64,000 bases of DNA from Malikia granosa (GCF_002980595.1 NZ_PVLQ01000023.1:1-64000); one strand, 5' to 3'. Positions 46,993 through 57,305 are shown, numbered from the stretch's first letter. Notes: a model not told the origin generated them from the letters alone. Numbers and translations: made by a program.

Positions 46993-47826
46993 CTATCCAA
47001 GCGCACGGCGTAGTTCATATACCCTTTGAATGTGCAGCCCTATTTCTTGCGACACCTCTTTAGCACTCATCGTCCTATCTTTAATCATTTCTCGGCCAGC
47101 CTGGTTAATCTTGCACCTCCTATCATATTTAAAATCCCAATCATCAACATTCTCCCTACCAAATTTAACGATGTGATACGGATTTAAACAGTGCTTATTG
47201 TTGCATGCATGTATCAAGATATCATATTTATTCAGCGGCCCATTAAATAGCTGGTATATCTTTCTATGAGCTCCCACTACCGCCCCTGGATGCTCACTTT
47301 CACAAAGCTGCGGATATCCATCAAAAGTAAAATGAAGCCAATCAGCAAAGAAACACCTGTCCGGAAAGAAGCCGGGAAATCTTCTCGTCATAAGTGACTC
47401 TTCCTGACTAAGAGCTACAGGCTTAGGCTTTCGCACCCACTGCCCAACGTCTTCTGTAGAGTTCTCAACATTCATGGCAGCTCTAGCCGCCTCATGAAGT
47501 TTTCTATCCCTAGAGTTTTGATCAGCATCTCCAACATAAAGATGGTAGGGATTCAGACAGGAAGCGTTTCCACAACGGTGCAGCACCCAGCCATCCAGAG
47601 GCCCAAGCAACAATTTCACGACCAGCCGATGACCAACTTCAGTTCTGGGTTCTGCAAACTCTTTAGCACCAACAAAGTGATAACCAGCGTTGTTTGTCTT
47701 TCGCCAACCTGGGATGAAGCATAGTTCATCACTGAAACCCTCGAAGGGTGGATCAACAGGGTAGCCAGCACGCGCCAGAAAATTTCGAAACATAATATCA
47801 GCCCCAGTAAAAACAGGAACTGGCAT
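46993..47826 (-). CDS. Protein with two tandem I-PpoI-like His-Me-finger motifs
   Basis: A 277-residue protein, low in GC. Two halves repeat the same layout: residues about 36-108 and 158-230 each begin CF, contain (G/A)HR and GPL, and end in H-x-C-x4-C-x-N-P-x-H. In half 1 these are H83, C85, C90, N92, P93, H95; in half 2, H206, C208, C213, N215, P216, H218. An Asn follows at 104 and 226. This spacing matches the catalytic His and zinc ligands of the I-PpoI/zf-His_Me_endon group. Residues about 240-277 look like a helix-turn-helix. It lies next to the restriction operon. Likely a nuclease; target unknown. Confidence 0.7.
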   Translation of the reverse strand: MPVPVFTGADIMFRNFLARAGYPVDPPFEGFSDELCFIPGWRKTNNAGYHFVGAKEFAEPRTEVGHRLVVKLLLGPLDGWVLHRCGNASCLNPYHLYVGDADQNSRDRKLHEAARAAMNVENSTEDVGQWVRKPKPVALSQEESLMTRRFPGFFPDRCFFADWLHFTFDGYPQLCESEHPGAVVGAHRKIYQLFNGPLNKYDILIHACNNKHCLNPYHIVKFGRENVDDWDFKYDRRCKINQAGREMIKDRTMSAKEVSQEIGLHIQRVYELRRALG

Positions 47827-48049
47827 AGTACATAAATTTCATGAAATAGCAAGTCTTTTGCTAAAACTCGCGCCAGGACACAGATTTCACAACCAAGGCC
47901 TGAGAACTCAAAATCAATTTACGGACGCAGTCAGAATAAATTGTGTACCCAAGCTCTTCAAGCAATTAAAATTCCAACCTCACGTCCGAAATATTGCCTA
48001 AAATTTCAGCGATTGTCAACAATTTCCAAAATATCTTACAGACATCATC
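47827..48049. other. Intergenic gap upstream of the His-Me-finger gene
   Basis: 223 bases between hsdR and the nuclease-like gene. The AT-rich part presumably holds its promoter; the GC shift to the hsd operon is abrupt near 48,050. Nothing else recognisable. Confidence 0.4.
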
Positions 48050-51000
48050 TCACCCTGCCCGCAGCGCTTCGTACAGCTGAGCCGGTCCCAGCAGGATGTC
48101 CTTCAGCCCGGTCCGCACCCGCTCCGAATCCAGCGCCTGCTTGCTCATGGTGGTGTGCGCCGTCAGCGCATCCATGACGGCGTTCAGGATCTCGTTAGCC
48201 AGGTCCGGTGAATTGGCGAACTGTTCCTTGGTGTTGTTCACCGCCTGCTGCCGCAGCAGGTCGGACTCCATTAGCTTGCCCTTGAGCACGTGGTTGACGT
48301 AGACCAGCTTGTCGTCGTCGGTCAATTCGCCTTCGAACAGGTCATTGACCTTCTCGACGATCTCTGAGAGCAGCACCTTCTGCTTGTCCTGCACCTGCCC
48401 GCCACCAGGCTCGGTCAGGGGGCGCAGTCTGTAGTCGGCGCCCTGCTCGCCCAGCGGCAGATTCCGGCTTCCCTGGTCCTTCAGCCGGTGATGCGTCAGC
48501 ACCACCTTGGACAGGTCGATGCCCTCGCGCTCGCGGCCGAACTCCAGCAGCGGCAGCAGCCGCTTGAAGAACAGCGCCCTCTTCTCGATCGCCGTGTTGC
48601 CGTAGTCGAACATCTGGCTCAGGAAGGCGTAGACGCGCACGTAGGTGCCCAGGTCGCGCTTGAACAGTAGCAGTGCGTCCAGCTCGTCCTTGGCCTGCTG
48701 AGATGCTGGCCCGCCTGGGTGTTTGGCCTCCGCGATCGCCATGGCCTGCTGGGCGGCCTTGTACTGCTTGAGCAGCCGGTCCGCCATAGGCTCGATTGCC
48801 GCCACCAGCATCGCCTGCGTGGCCTTGGGGTTCAGCTCGGCCAAGACCACACGCTCGACCTCGAAATCGTCGTAATGGCCGCTGCCGTCCAGCTTGGCGC
48901 GCAGGGTGTAGATCAGCTCCGGATCGGTCACGCCGGCCAGCTCGGCCGTCTCGTAATAGGTCTGGAAGGCGGCCAGCACCTCGTCCGGGTCGTTGACGAA
49001 GTCCAGGATGTAAGTGGTGTCCTTCAGGCCGAAGGGGCCGTTGTAGGCCCGGTTCAGGCGGCTGAGCGTCTGCACCGCCTGGATGCCCGCCAGCCGCTTG
49101 TCCACGTACATGCCGCACAGCAGCGGCTGGTCGAAGCCGGTCTGGAACTTGTTGGCCACCAGCAGGATCTGGTATTCGTCGGTCTTGAAGGCGTCGCGGA
49201 TGTCGCGGCCCTTCAGGTTGGGGTTGAGCTGGGCGCTGGTTTCGGTCACGGGCTCGGGGAAGCTGTCGGGGTCGTTGACCTCGCCCGAATACGCGACCAG
49301 GGAGCCGAGCTGGTAGCTGTTGTCCTGGATGTACTGATCCAAGGCCACCTTCCAGCGCACGGCCTCGACTCGACTGCCGACCACCACCATGGCCTTGGCG
49401 TTGCCTTTGAGCAGGGGCTGCACGTTCTCTCGGAAATGCTCTACCACCACCGCCACCTTCTGGCTGATGTTGTACGGGTGCAGGCGCACCCAGCGCATCA
49501 GGCCCTTCATGGCCTCGCTGCGCTCGACTTCCTTGTCGTCCCACTCCCTGCCCTCGTTGGCGAGCCTGAAGGCCAGCTTGTAGGGCGTGTAGTTCTTCAG
49601 CACATCCAGGATGAAGCCTTCCTCGATCGCCTGGCGCATGCTGTAGACGTGGAAGGGCTGGGCTAGGTTGTCAGGTCCTGCGGGCTGCTCCGGATTCGGT
49701 CGGCGGCCGAACAGCTCCAGCGTCTTTGCCTTCGGGGTGGCAGTGAAGGCCACGTAGGTGATGCCCGCGTCATTCGCCCGGGCGGCCATCTGCGCTGCCA
49801 GCAGGTCTTCTGCACCGACCTCGCCGCCATCGGCCAGGTCCTTCAACTCGTCGGCACTGAGCAGTTGCTTGAGCCTGGACGCTGCCTCGCCGGTCTGGCT
49901 GCTGTGCGCCTCGTCGGCGATCACCGCGAAGCGCTTGCCCTGCGTCGCCGCCAGCTCCTGCACTGCCTTGAGGGCGAACGGGAAGGTCTGGATCGTGCAG
50001 ACGACGATCTTCTTGCTGCCAGACAGCGCCTCGGCCAGCTCGCCGCTCTTGCTGCCGGCCTCGCCCTTGATGGTGGCGACCACGCCGGCTGTGCGCTCGA
50101 AGTCGAAGATCGCCTCCTGCAGTTGGGTGTCGAGCACGGTGCGGTCGCTGACCACCAAGACGGTGTCGAACAGCTTCCTGTTCTGGTCGTCGTGCAGGTC
50201 GGCCAGGAAGTGCGCGGTCCAGGCAATGGAGTTGGTCTTGCCGGAGCCCGCGCTGTGCTGGATCAGGTACTTCTGCCCAGGCCCTTCGGCCAGCACCGCC
50301 TGCACCAGCTTGCGGGTGGCGTCCAGCTGGTGATAGCGCGGGAACAGGATGGAACGGACCTGCTTCTTCTTGTCGCGCTGGGTGACGAGGTAGCGGGCGA
50401 TGATTTCCAGCCAGCTGTCACGCTGCCAGACCTGCTGCCACAGGTAGGCGGTGCGGTGGCCCTGGCCATTGGGCGGGTTGCCGGCACCGCCGTGGTCGCC
50501 CTGGTTGAAAGGCAGGAAATAGGTGCTGGGGCCTTGCAGCCGGGTGGTCATCATCACCGTGCGGTTGCTGACCGCAAAATGCACCAGCGCGCCGCGCGGG
50601 AAGTCCAGCAGCGGTTCGGCAAACGGCTTGCCCTTCGGCTTGGGGATGCGGTCGAAACGGTACTGGTCCACCGCCGCGTTGATGTCCTGGGTGAAATCGG
50701 TCTTGAGCTCGGCGGTCGCCACCGGAATGCCGTTGAGGAACAGCACCAGGTCGATGATGTCGTCGTGGTTGGTGCGGCACTGGCGCACCACGCGCAGCCG
50801 GTTGGCGGCGTAGCGGGCCTGCAGATCCGGGTTCATGGCCAACGCCGGCTTGAACTGCGCCAGTTTCAAGGGGCTCTTGAGGCCCAGCATGTCCATGCCG
50901 ACCCGCAGCAGTTCCAACGTGCCGCGTTCGTCCAGGGACTTGCGCAGGCGGTCCAGCAGCACGGTCTCGGCTGCCTTGCCATGAGTCTTGCTGATGGCTT

Positions 51001-51166
51001 CCCAAGCCTGCGGCTGGGTGGACTGCACCCAGGCGATCATATCGGCCGGAAACAGTGCGCGAGGGGTGTCATAGCCCTTGGCATCGCCTTCGGCATACAG
51101 CCAGCCATGGGCGCCCAGGTGCTGGCAGATGTCGGTCTCGAACTGGATTTCGTTATGCAGTGCCAA
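48050..51166 (-). CDS. hsdR: Type I restriction enzyme R subunit
   Basis: Motor/nuclease subunit of 1,038 residues. N-terminal nuclease domain with IIDLVLFLNGIPVATAELK (Asp and E-x-K of PD-(D/E)XK) near 137-155 and the later AAVDQYR motif; helicase domain with HSAGSGKTNSI (Walker A) near 300, IADEAHSSQ (DEAH) near 410 and TATPKAKT. The start is a TTG at 51166, chosen because AGGGGAGGA lies just before it and there is no suitable ATG. It cleaves DNA after ATP-driven translocation when the HsdS site is unmethylated. Confidence 0.95.
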   Translation of the reverse strand: MALHNEIQFETDICQHLGAHGWLYAEGDAKGYDTPRALFPADMIAWVQSTQPQAWEAISKTHGKAAETVLLDRLRKSLDERGTLELLRVGMDMLGLKSPLKLAQFKPALAMNPDLQARYAANRLRVVRQCRTNHDDIIDLVLFLNGIPVATAELKTDFTQDINAAVDQYRFDRIPKPKGKPFAEPLLDFPRGALVHFAVSNRTVMMTTRLQGPSTYFLPFNQGDHGGAGNPPNGQGHRTAYLWQQVWQRDSWLEIIARYLVTQRDKKKQVRSILFPRYHQLDATRKLVQAVLAEGPGQKYLIQHSAGSGKTNSIAWTAHFLADLHDDQNRKLFDTVLVVSDRTVLDTQLQEAIFDFERTAGVVATIKGEAGSKSGELAEALSGSKKIVVCTIQTFPFALKAVQELAATQGKRFAVIADEAHSSQTGEAASRLKQLLSADELKDLADGGEVGAEDLLAAQMAARANDAGITYVAFTATPKAKTLELFGRRPNPEQPAGPDNLAQPFHVYSMRQAIEEGFILDVLKNYTPYKLAFRLANEGREWDDKEVERSEAMKGLMRWVRLHPYNISQKVAVVVEHFRENVQPLLKGNAKAMVVVGSRVEAVRWKVALDQYIQDNSYQLGSLVAYSGEVNDPDSFPEPVTETSAQLNPNLKGRDIRDAFKTDEYQILLVANKFQTGFDQPLLCGMYVDKRLAGIQAVQTLSRLNRAYNGPFGLKDTTYILDFVNDPDEVLAAFQTYYETAELAGVTDPELIYTLRAKLDGSGHYDDFEVERVVLAELNPKATQAMLVAAIEPMADRLLKQYKAAQQAMAIAEAKHPGGPASQQAKDELDALLLFKRDLGTYVRVYAFLSQMFDYGNTAIEKRALFFKRLLPLLEFGREREGIDLSKVVLTHHRLKDQGSRNLPLGEQGADYRLRPLTEPGGGQVQDKQKVLLSEIVEKVNDLFEGELTDDDKLVYVNHVLKGKLMESDLLRQQAVNNTKEQFANSPDLANEILNAVMDALTAHTTMSKQALDSERVRTGLKDILLGPAQLYEALRAG

Positions 51167-51188
51167 GTGATCCTCCCCTGCTTTGTTG

Positions 51189-52298
51189 TCAGAACTTCAG
51201 GGCCTGTATGGGTGCCTTGAGCGCCTTCTCGAGCTTGGCCGACTGTTCCGACAGCCACTGCTGCAACAGCGGCCATTCGGCGTCCGGCGACTTCCAGCCA
51301 CCGGCGGAGTTGTCGATGCAAATCCGGCAACCGTCCTTGCCGGGCAGCTCCTGCCAGTCCAGCTTCTCGCCAAATGCGGCTTCAATGCTCTCGCGCTGAG
51401 CTTTCAGGGTGTTGAACAATTGCTTGTTGAGCGCGGCATTGTTCTTGCCCACCCGCCAGTAGCACTCCACTCTCGCTCGATCCTCGGTCAAGGACGCCGT
51501 AATGTTGAATCCAGCCCGCCCGATGCCGGCCGACAGCCAGTGATCCGTGGTGGAGGACCGATTCGCAAACAGGTCAGAGTGCTGAGTAGAGAGTTCGATG
51601 AACTGCGACCAGAAGCGTTTGAACGTCTCCTGCCGCTTGGTACGCAGCTTCTTAGTTTCCTGAGTCTGCTCGCGCAGCTTGACCTCGTAGTCGGCAGCCT
51701 CGGGCAAGGGAATGATCTGCGTCGCATCCACCAGCACCTTGTCGCCCATCTTGTAGGGGCACAAGCGAATGCAGCGAATGTCCAGCCCACGCTTGTTCAG
51801 CCACATCACCGAGGTGGTGATCTCGGACGAGAAATCGGCCGACACCAGGATGATGCGCACCTCACCCACCAGTTCGGCTTCCTCGATGGACTCCAGTTTC
51901 AGAAACTCGGCTACCGCGTTGCGAGCCTTGACCTCTGCCTCTGCCGGGTCGCCGCCCAGGTACCTGGCGTGGGCCGCTACTGCCTGGTCCAGCGTCATGC
52001 TCGACACCATGGCGGCGTAGCGGATGGCCTGCAATTCCATGTGGCCGCCGTCCTCGGTGCGCTTGATCTCCACCACCACCAGCGTAGCATCACGATCCAG
52101 GCACAGCAGGTCAATGCGGCGGTTGCTGTCCTCCCAGTTGCCGAACTCCTCGGCCAGCACCAGCAGATCTTCGCCAAGCGCTGCCGTGTCGGCACGTAGC
52201 AAGCGCTGCAAGTGCTTGCGCTCCAAAATGGCTTCGGCCACGAAGGTGGTCGTGGGTACCGGGCTCAATTTGTCGGTCTGGATTTCGTACAAAGCCAT
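51189..52298 (-). CDS. PD-(D/E)XK nuclease-like protein with DUF4268 domain
   Basis: A 369-residue protein between hsdS and hsdR. N-terminal nuclease-like motif: Asp63 in RRIDLLCLDRD, Glu77 and Lys79 in VVVEIKR, Gln90 in ELQAIRYAAM, the arrangement of RecB/NucS-type nucleases. Residues about 230-365 match a DUF4268-type domain (FWSQFIELSTQHSDLF; CYWRVGKNNAALNKQLF; WQELPGKDGCRICI). Such proteins often accompany restriction systems; the role is unknown. It ends 22 bases before the hsdR start, so it is probably co-expressed. Confidence 0.8.
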   Translation of the reverse strand: MALYEIQTDKLSPVPTTTFVAEAILERKHLQRLLRADTAALGEDLLVLAEEFGNWEDSNRRIDLLCLDRDATLVVVEIKRTEDGGHMELQAIRYAAMVSSMTLDQAVAAHARYLGGDPAEAEVKARNAVAEFLKLESIEEAELVGEVRIILVSADFSSEITTSVMWLNKRGLDIRCIRLCPYKMGDKVLVDATQIIPLPEAADYEVKLREQTQETKKLRTKRQETFKRFWSQFIELSTQHSDLFANRSSTTDHWLSAGIGRAGFNITASLTEDRARVECYWRVGKNNAALNKQLFNTLKAQRESIEAAFGEKLDWQELPGKDGCRICIDNSAGGWKSPDAEWPLLQQWLSEQSAKLEKALKAPIQALKF

Positions 52299-52424
52299 GT
52301 GTGTGGTTTCCAGGTTGCGCTGTTTCTCAGGTTCTCAGGTCGCGAATGTCGTTAGCGCGGCTGCCTTGGTAGCGTGCAGACCACGAACGGCGATCTGGCC
52401 GGTGTGAGAGGCGGGCAATGAGCG

Positions 52425-53765
52425 TCAAGCCATCTGGTTGCGCACGTCGATCTGGCCGGTGACGGCGGCGAAAATCAGGGCGGAGCGACGTTCCTGCAGC
52501 AGCGCGATGGCGGATTGAGCTTCCAAGATCAGCGCATCAAAACTGGTAGTTTCGCGGTCGAGGAATCGGGTCAACGTTTCCTGCTCACAGAGAGGCGGCA
52601 CGGTGACGAGCAGACTCGAGACATCCGAAAGGCTGAGCTGCACCTTTGTTCCGCCATAGCCAAGCGACTCAAGACAGGTTTTTCCAACATCCGAGGCGGT
52701 GACATACGCGATCCATTCGGGTTGCAGTTGACGCCCGCGTGGTCGAACCAATGCCACATGCTGGCTAACGAAAGCACGCCCCAAGCCGGGCGGAACGACT
52801 GCGACTGAACCAAGGAACGCTGTTATCGAGAAAAGAACGTCGCCAGCCCGGACTTGGGTGCGTGCGACCTCTGCGCTTTCAGGTACTGTCACGCGCTGTG
52901 TATCTGACAGGTCGAGCCGGATGGAGTCACGTGTCAGATTGCCAATCCGGATAAACAAATCGCCTTCATCTGTGTAGTTCTCTGCCCAGCCACGAGCGCC
53001 ACTGGTAACGAACTCGATGTCGCGCTTGATCGGCATGACCTGCCAGTGCGCCGGCACCTCCCCCAACCACTCGACGCCCGAATCCTTCATCGGCACCGAC
53101 GGGTCCAGCCCCTTGGTCACGGCGTGGGAAATGACGGCTTGGCGCTTTTCCTTCAGCAGCTCGATGAGCCGGTCCTGCTCGGCCACCAGCGCGTCGATCT
53201 TGGCAGTTTCGCTGTCGAGGAAGGCGGTGATGGCGACTTGCTCCTCCAACGGTGGAACGGGAATCAACATGGCACCCCAGGCGTCCATCCGAAGAGCCTT
53301 GGTACCGTGACCGGCTTCGTCGAGGCGATCCAGCGTCTCGGGCTCAGTCCCCCTCAAGAGCCACGGCAGGAATTCCTTGCCCATGTGCTTGTTGGCTCTC
53401 AACGCCTTCAGGTCCTGATTGATCGCCATCGGGCTCCTGGCTGTCACGACCGGAAAGGTCCGGGCAAGGATCATGCCGCGAACCACAACCAGCACGGCGC
53501 CCTGATCCACGAGGGTGGCTGCGCCTTCCTCAACGGCTTGCTGGGTGATGTGGTCAACCGTGTCGTAGAGGTTGTCTACCTTCAAGTCCTTGGCAGAAGC
53601 CCAAGGGATGTCACCATCCCAGTATTCACGGTTCGACTTGTCGGGCGTTCCTCCACTGCGAAATTGAACGGCATGCTTCAGGGGTTGCACAAGCCAATGC
53701 GCCGGTACATCCCCCAACCAAGGCACGCCGCTGTCCTTGTAGCTCGGATACCTCGGAAAGCTCAT
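52425..53765 (-). CDS. hsdS: Type I restriction-modification specificity subunit S
   Basis: DNA-recognition subunit, 446 residues, with two target recognition domains, each introduced by a similar segment: [22 protein letters not shown] at the start and [22 protein letters not shown] near 228, each followed by a conserved helical spacer ([24 protein letters not shown] near 174 and [24 protein letters not shown] near 394). It overlaps hsdM by ATGA. A bipartite recognition site is expected but cannot be read from the sequence. Confidence 0.95.
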   Translation of the reverse strand: MSFPRYPSYKDSGVPWLGDVPAHWLVQPLKHAVQFRSGGTPDKSNREYWDGDIPWASAKDLKVDNLYDTVDHITQQAVEEGAATLVDQGAVLVVVRGMILARTFPVVTARSPMAINQDLKALRANKHMGKEFLPWLLRGTEPETLDRLDEAGHGTKALRMDAWGAMLIPVPPLEEQVAITAFLDSETAKIDALVAEQDRLIELLKEKRQAVISHAVTKGLDPSVPMKDSGVEWLGEVPAHWQVMPIKRDIEFVTSGARGWAENYTDEGDLFIRIGNLTRDSIRLDLSDTQRVTVPESAEVARTQVRAGDVLFSITAFLGSVAVVPPGLGRAFVSQHVALVRPRGRQLQPEWIAYVTASDVGKTCLESLGYGGTKVQLSLSDVSSLLVTVPPLCEQETLTRFLDRETTSFDALILEAQSAIALLQERRSALIFAAVTGQIDVRNQMA

Positions 53766-55504
53766 GCCGAGAGCCCCTTGATCATGTCCAGGATGCGGTC
53801 GGTGCTGCGCTTGAGGTCGGCGTCGATCTCGGCCAGCGGGCGCGGCGGCTTGAACACATAGAAATGGCGGTTGAACGGGATTTCGTAGCCGACCCTGGTC
53901 TTGTCATGGTCGATCCAGGCGTCGGGCGCGTGCGGCAGCACCTCGCGCTCGAAGTAGGCTTGCACGTCTTCGCTCAGCGGCACGTTCTCGCTGTCGCGCA
54001 GGGCGCTGTCGGGCTGGGGCTTGCCCTTCTGCTTGCCCTTGACGCCCAGCACGGGCTGGCCGGCTTCGTCGCGCAGCGGGCGCTCGACGGTGATGGTGGT
54101 GTAGCCGAAGTCCTGGTTCCGGAAGATGCGGCTGATGGGCTTGCCGTCTTCTTCGGCCTGGACGAACTGGCCGAACAGCTGCGTGATGCGGTCGATGTGG
54201 GCGTCGCTGAGCTCCTTGCGCTTGCTCCCCAGGCTCTTGCGCATCTTCTGCCACAGGCCGCTGGCGTCTATCAGCTGTACCAAGCCATTGCGTGTTGCCG
54301 GCTTGCGATTGCTAATGACCCAGACATATGTGCCGATGCCGGTGTTGTAGAACATGTCATTCGGCAGGCCGACGATGGCCTCCAGCAGGTCGTTCTCCAG
54401 CACGTAGCGGCGGATCTCGCTCTCGCCGCTGCCGGCGCCACCCGTGAACAGCGGCGAGCCGTTGAGCACGATGCCGAAGCGGCTGCCGCCCTCGGCGGCC
54501 GGGCGCATCTTGGCAATCAGGTGCAGCAGGAACAGCATGGAGCCGTCCGATACGCGCGGCAGGCCCGGTCCGAAGCGGCCGTTGTAGCCTTGTTGCTCGT
54601 GCTCCTTGCGCACTTCCTTCTCGACTTTCTTCCATTCCACCCCGAACGGCGGGTTGGACAGCATGTAGTCGAACTTCTTGTGCGCGTGGCCGTCGTCGCT
54701 CAGGGTGTTGCCGAACGCGATGTTGGCCACGTCCTGGCCCTTGATGAGCATGTCGGCCTTGCAGATCGCATACGACTCGGGGTTCAGCTCCTGGCCGAAG
54801 ACGGTCAGTCGCGCCTGCGGGTTGTGCTCGGCCAAGTACTCGCCTGCCACGCTCAACATGCCGCCGGTACCTGCCGTGGGGTCGTAGATGGTGCGCACCA
54901 CGCCGGGCTTGCTCAGCACCTCATCGTCCTCGATGAAGATGAGGTTGACCATCAGCTTGATGACCTCGCGCGGGGTGAAGTGCTCGCCAGCGGTCTCGTT
55001 GCTGATCTCGGCGAACTTGCGGATCAGCTCCTCGAACACCAGGCCCATCTGCATGTTGCTGACGGCCTCGGGGTGCAGGTCGATCTGGGCGAACTTCTCG
55101 GCCACCTGATACAGCAGGCCAGCCTTGGCCAGGCGCTCGATCTGCAGCTGGAACTCGAAGCGCTCGAAGATGTCGCGCACCTCGGGGCTGAAGCCCTGGA
55201 GGTAGGTGGTGAGGTTCAGGGCCACGTAGTCCGGATCGCCCAGCAGCTTCTTCAGGTCCATGGGACTCTGGTTGAAGAAGTTCACCCCGGCCATGCGGCG
55301 CAGAAAGGGCTCGGGGTTGATGCCCATCCGGATCTTGGCTTCCAGCTCCGCCAGCACCGCCGCTTTGGTGGGTTCCAGCACGCAGTCCAGCCGGCGCAGC
55401 ACAGTGAAAGGCAGGATCACCTTGCCGTAGTCGGATTGCTTGTAGTCGCCGCGCAGCAGGTCGGCCACCGACCAGATGAAGGCAGAGAGGGTTTGTTGGT
55501 TCAT
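53762..55504 (-). CDS. hsdM: Type I restriction-modification methyltransferase M
   Basis: N6-adenine methyltransferase subunit of 580 residues. N-terminal helical domain with [19 protein letters not shown], the SAM-binding motif [10 protein letters not shown] at 208-217 and the catalytic NPPFG at 284-288. It is first in the operon hsdM-hsdS-DUF4268 gene-hsdR, so modification is translated before restriction. Confidence 0.96.
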   Translation of the reverse strand: MNQQTLSAFIWSVADLLRGDYKQSDYGKVILPFTVLRRLDCVLEPTKAAVLAELEAKIRMGINPEPFLRRMAGVNFFNQSPMDLKKLLGDPDYVALNLTTYLQGFSPEVRDIFERFEFQLQIERLAKAGLLYQVAEKFAQIDLHPEAVSNMQMGLVFEELIRKFAEISNETAGEHFTPREVIKLMVNLIFIEDDEVLSKPGVVRTIYDPTAGTGGMLSVAGEYLAEHNPQARLTVFGQELNPESYAICKADMLIKGQDVANIAFGNTLSDDGHAHKKFDYMLSNPPFGVEWKKVEKEVRKEHEQQGYNGRFGPGLPRVSDGSMLFLLHLIAKMRPAAEGGSRFGIVLNGSPLFTGGAGSGESEIRRYVLENDLLEAIVGLPNDMFYNTGIGTYVWVISNRKPATRNGLVQLIDASGLWQKMRKSLGSKRKELSDAHIDRITQLFGQFVQAEEDGKPISRIFRNQDFGYTTITVERPLRDEAGQPVLGVKGKQKGKPQPDSALRDSENVPLSEDVQAYFEREVLPHAPDAWIDHDKTRVGYEIPFNRHFYVFKPPRPLAEIDADLKRSTDRILDMIKGLSA

Positions 55505-56514
55505 GCGTCCAGGCGGGCGTTGTTTTTTCTTCGTTCTGGCGAGTATGCCAGCTCAAATCCCACTTGCCTTGCCTGCCTGGCACAGACCCAAAGACCCAGC
55601 GCAAGCAGCTCCGGCATGTGCATTACCAGCATGCCTAGCAGGAGGCAAGGAACGGCTTGTTGGCAAGACAATCCTGGGCGAAGCGGATGGCGAGAAGGCT
55701 CACCCATTGCGCCAGGACCAGGCCTCGCAGCGCTGCGCCTGGCCCAAGCAGCACCGCACCAGTGAATCTCCGCAGCAGTTCCTAGTCGGCAGGACCGCAC
55801 CCGGCTTGCCCTGTTCCGAGCCCACGTCAGGACAGTGGCTCGCCGACCCACATCACGGGGTAGTCTGGCCTGAAAAAGGCTCACCACCGCATGGGTAAAA
55901 AGGGGTTTGGAACGCTCGAAAAAGGACTCGAAAACGCCTCGCGCAAGTAGGTCAGCAGCCCCCGCACCGACAGTGGGAGAACTCTCTCGCCAGGGTGGAG
56001 GTTTTCCGGGATGTACGGTTCACGAGGGAGATCGCGGGAGGGGGTGGAGGCTGGCGTCTTGCCGGCGAGGGGGGAAAGAGGTTGGCTTGAGGGGAAGGCC
56101 GAGGGGAAAGGTGTGGGGTGCGGACGGATGGAGATATGGGTGAGCAGGTCTGCGACAGGGGTGTGCGGTGGGGGTGAGACGCCGCCGCGCGGCGGGGTAC
56201 GCGAAGCGGGCCGCAGGGGAAGCAGGCGGGGTGAGAGTTTTCCAGCGCCACACCCTCCCACTACAAGCTCTAAGCTCTCGAGTAGGCCCGACACGACACG
56301 AATTTATGAGTAGGGTGGTCGTGCTGTACGACGTTAGAGAAGAGTCATGCAGCCTCCCCGAGCTCTCCGACTTCTCACAGCCCGGGATCGCTCGGACAAG
56401 ATGCGGGACCGTCCGGTCGCGGTAGCGGTGCCATAAACGGGACCAAGACCTGTTTTTATGTCGGAGTCTTGGAGGTTCAGATTCCTATATCGGAAACCAC
56501 TTACGAGCCTCACC
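55505..56514. other. About 1 kb without a recognised gene, including a G-rich tract
   Basis: Upstream of hsdM. Bases about 56,025-56,240 are strongly purine/G-rich on the plus strand, with many GGG runs. No reading frame of familiar content was found on either strand. The first 100 bases next to hsdM should contain its promoter. Confidence 0.6.
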
Positions 56515-56961
56515 ATGGACGACGATTTTGATCCGCACCCTACCCGTCCGCCCCGAGACTGTACCGATGGCTCGGCGGGTTATGCGGAGATGAGGCAAAG
56601 CGCGAAAAACACATCGTCCGACGAATTGGGGTGGCAGCTACAGCTGGTTCAGTATGCACTCCAGAACGGGGCGACTTCGGAGACGATCCGGCAAGTGCTG
56701 GGTGACCAGCTTGCCTACGTCGTGACGGCTCAGCCGGAGCATCAAAAGGCGATTGTCTGTAGCACTTCCACAGGCGCCAATCTGGATTCCAGCCAGGCGA
56801 CTCAGCCGGCAATTTCGCCAAGCACGGATCCGGCCAATCCGGTGAACCTGCTGAAGCCCTTGGGCAAGCTCTCGTCAGGCAAAAAGAATCCCGCTGCCGT
56901 AAGTTCGGACTCAGCATCCGTGGGTGCCAAAGGAGCGCTCCATCAGGCGCCTCGAAGCTGA
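56515..56961 (+). CDS. Hypothetical protein
   Basis: A 148-residue reading frame from the ATG at 56515 (an upstream start at 56458 is possible). The first half contains a probable helical segment (ELGWQLQLVQYALQNGATSETIRQVLGDQLAYVV) and the second half is Ser/Pro/Ala-rich and probably disordered. I do not recognise the family. It lies between the restriction operon and the umuC relic; there is no strong ribosome binding site, so expression is uncertain. Confidence 0.4.
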   Translation: MDDDFDPHPTRPPRDCTDGSAGYAEMRQSAKNTSSDELGWQLQLVQYALQNGATSETIRQVLGDQLAYVVTAQPEHQKAIVCSTSTGANLDSSQATQPAISPSTDPANPVNLLKPLGKLSSGKKNPAAVSSDSASVGAKGALHQAPRS

Positions 56962-56974
56962 CTGATCTGGGATC

Positions 56975-57305
56975 CGCGTTGGTCGCCATCCGACTGAATA
57001 CCGGCTCAGCCGCCTCTACGCCACGGCCGGCGTCATGCTGCTCGAGCTGCAGCCGGAGGGTAGCTGCCAACAGAAGCTCGACCTCGGCGACCAGGCGGGC
57101 ATTGCCGACCATCGCAGCCAGCGACTGGTGCAGGCGCTCAATGCCGTCAACGACCGCTATGGAAAGGGCGCGCTACGGCTGGGTCGGGCACACTGCCGTG
57201 GAACCGAGTCACGGCGCAGGAGCAGAAGCACAGGGAGATGCGGCAGGCGTGGCGATCGCCGCGCGCTACACGACGCGATGGGAGGAGGTTCTGTCGGTCA
57301 GTTGA
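56975..57305 (+). pseudogene. umuC: 3' remnant of umuC (Y-family DNA polymerase)
   Basis: Reading across frames gives YATAGVMLLELQPEG, QKLDLGDQAG, QALNAVNDRYGKGALRL and finally RYTTRWEEVLSVS with a stop at 57305, all matching the UmuC C-terminus in order. The frame shifts between these pieces and the catalytic part is missing. Its end overlaps the end of the kinase gene on the other strand. Confidence 0.75.

Noticed and set aside
55501-55887. A 128-codon minus-strand frame just upstream of hsdM
   Set aside because: No family resemblance; likely chance opening in high-GC DNA.
55990-56040. A group-II-intron-like string (TGTACGGTTC followed by GAGGG) near the start of the G-rich tract
   Set aside because: Only a short match to domain V; I could not find the paired GAGCC strand with a GAAA loop, and no reverse transcriptase gene is near.
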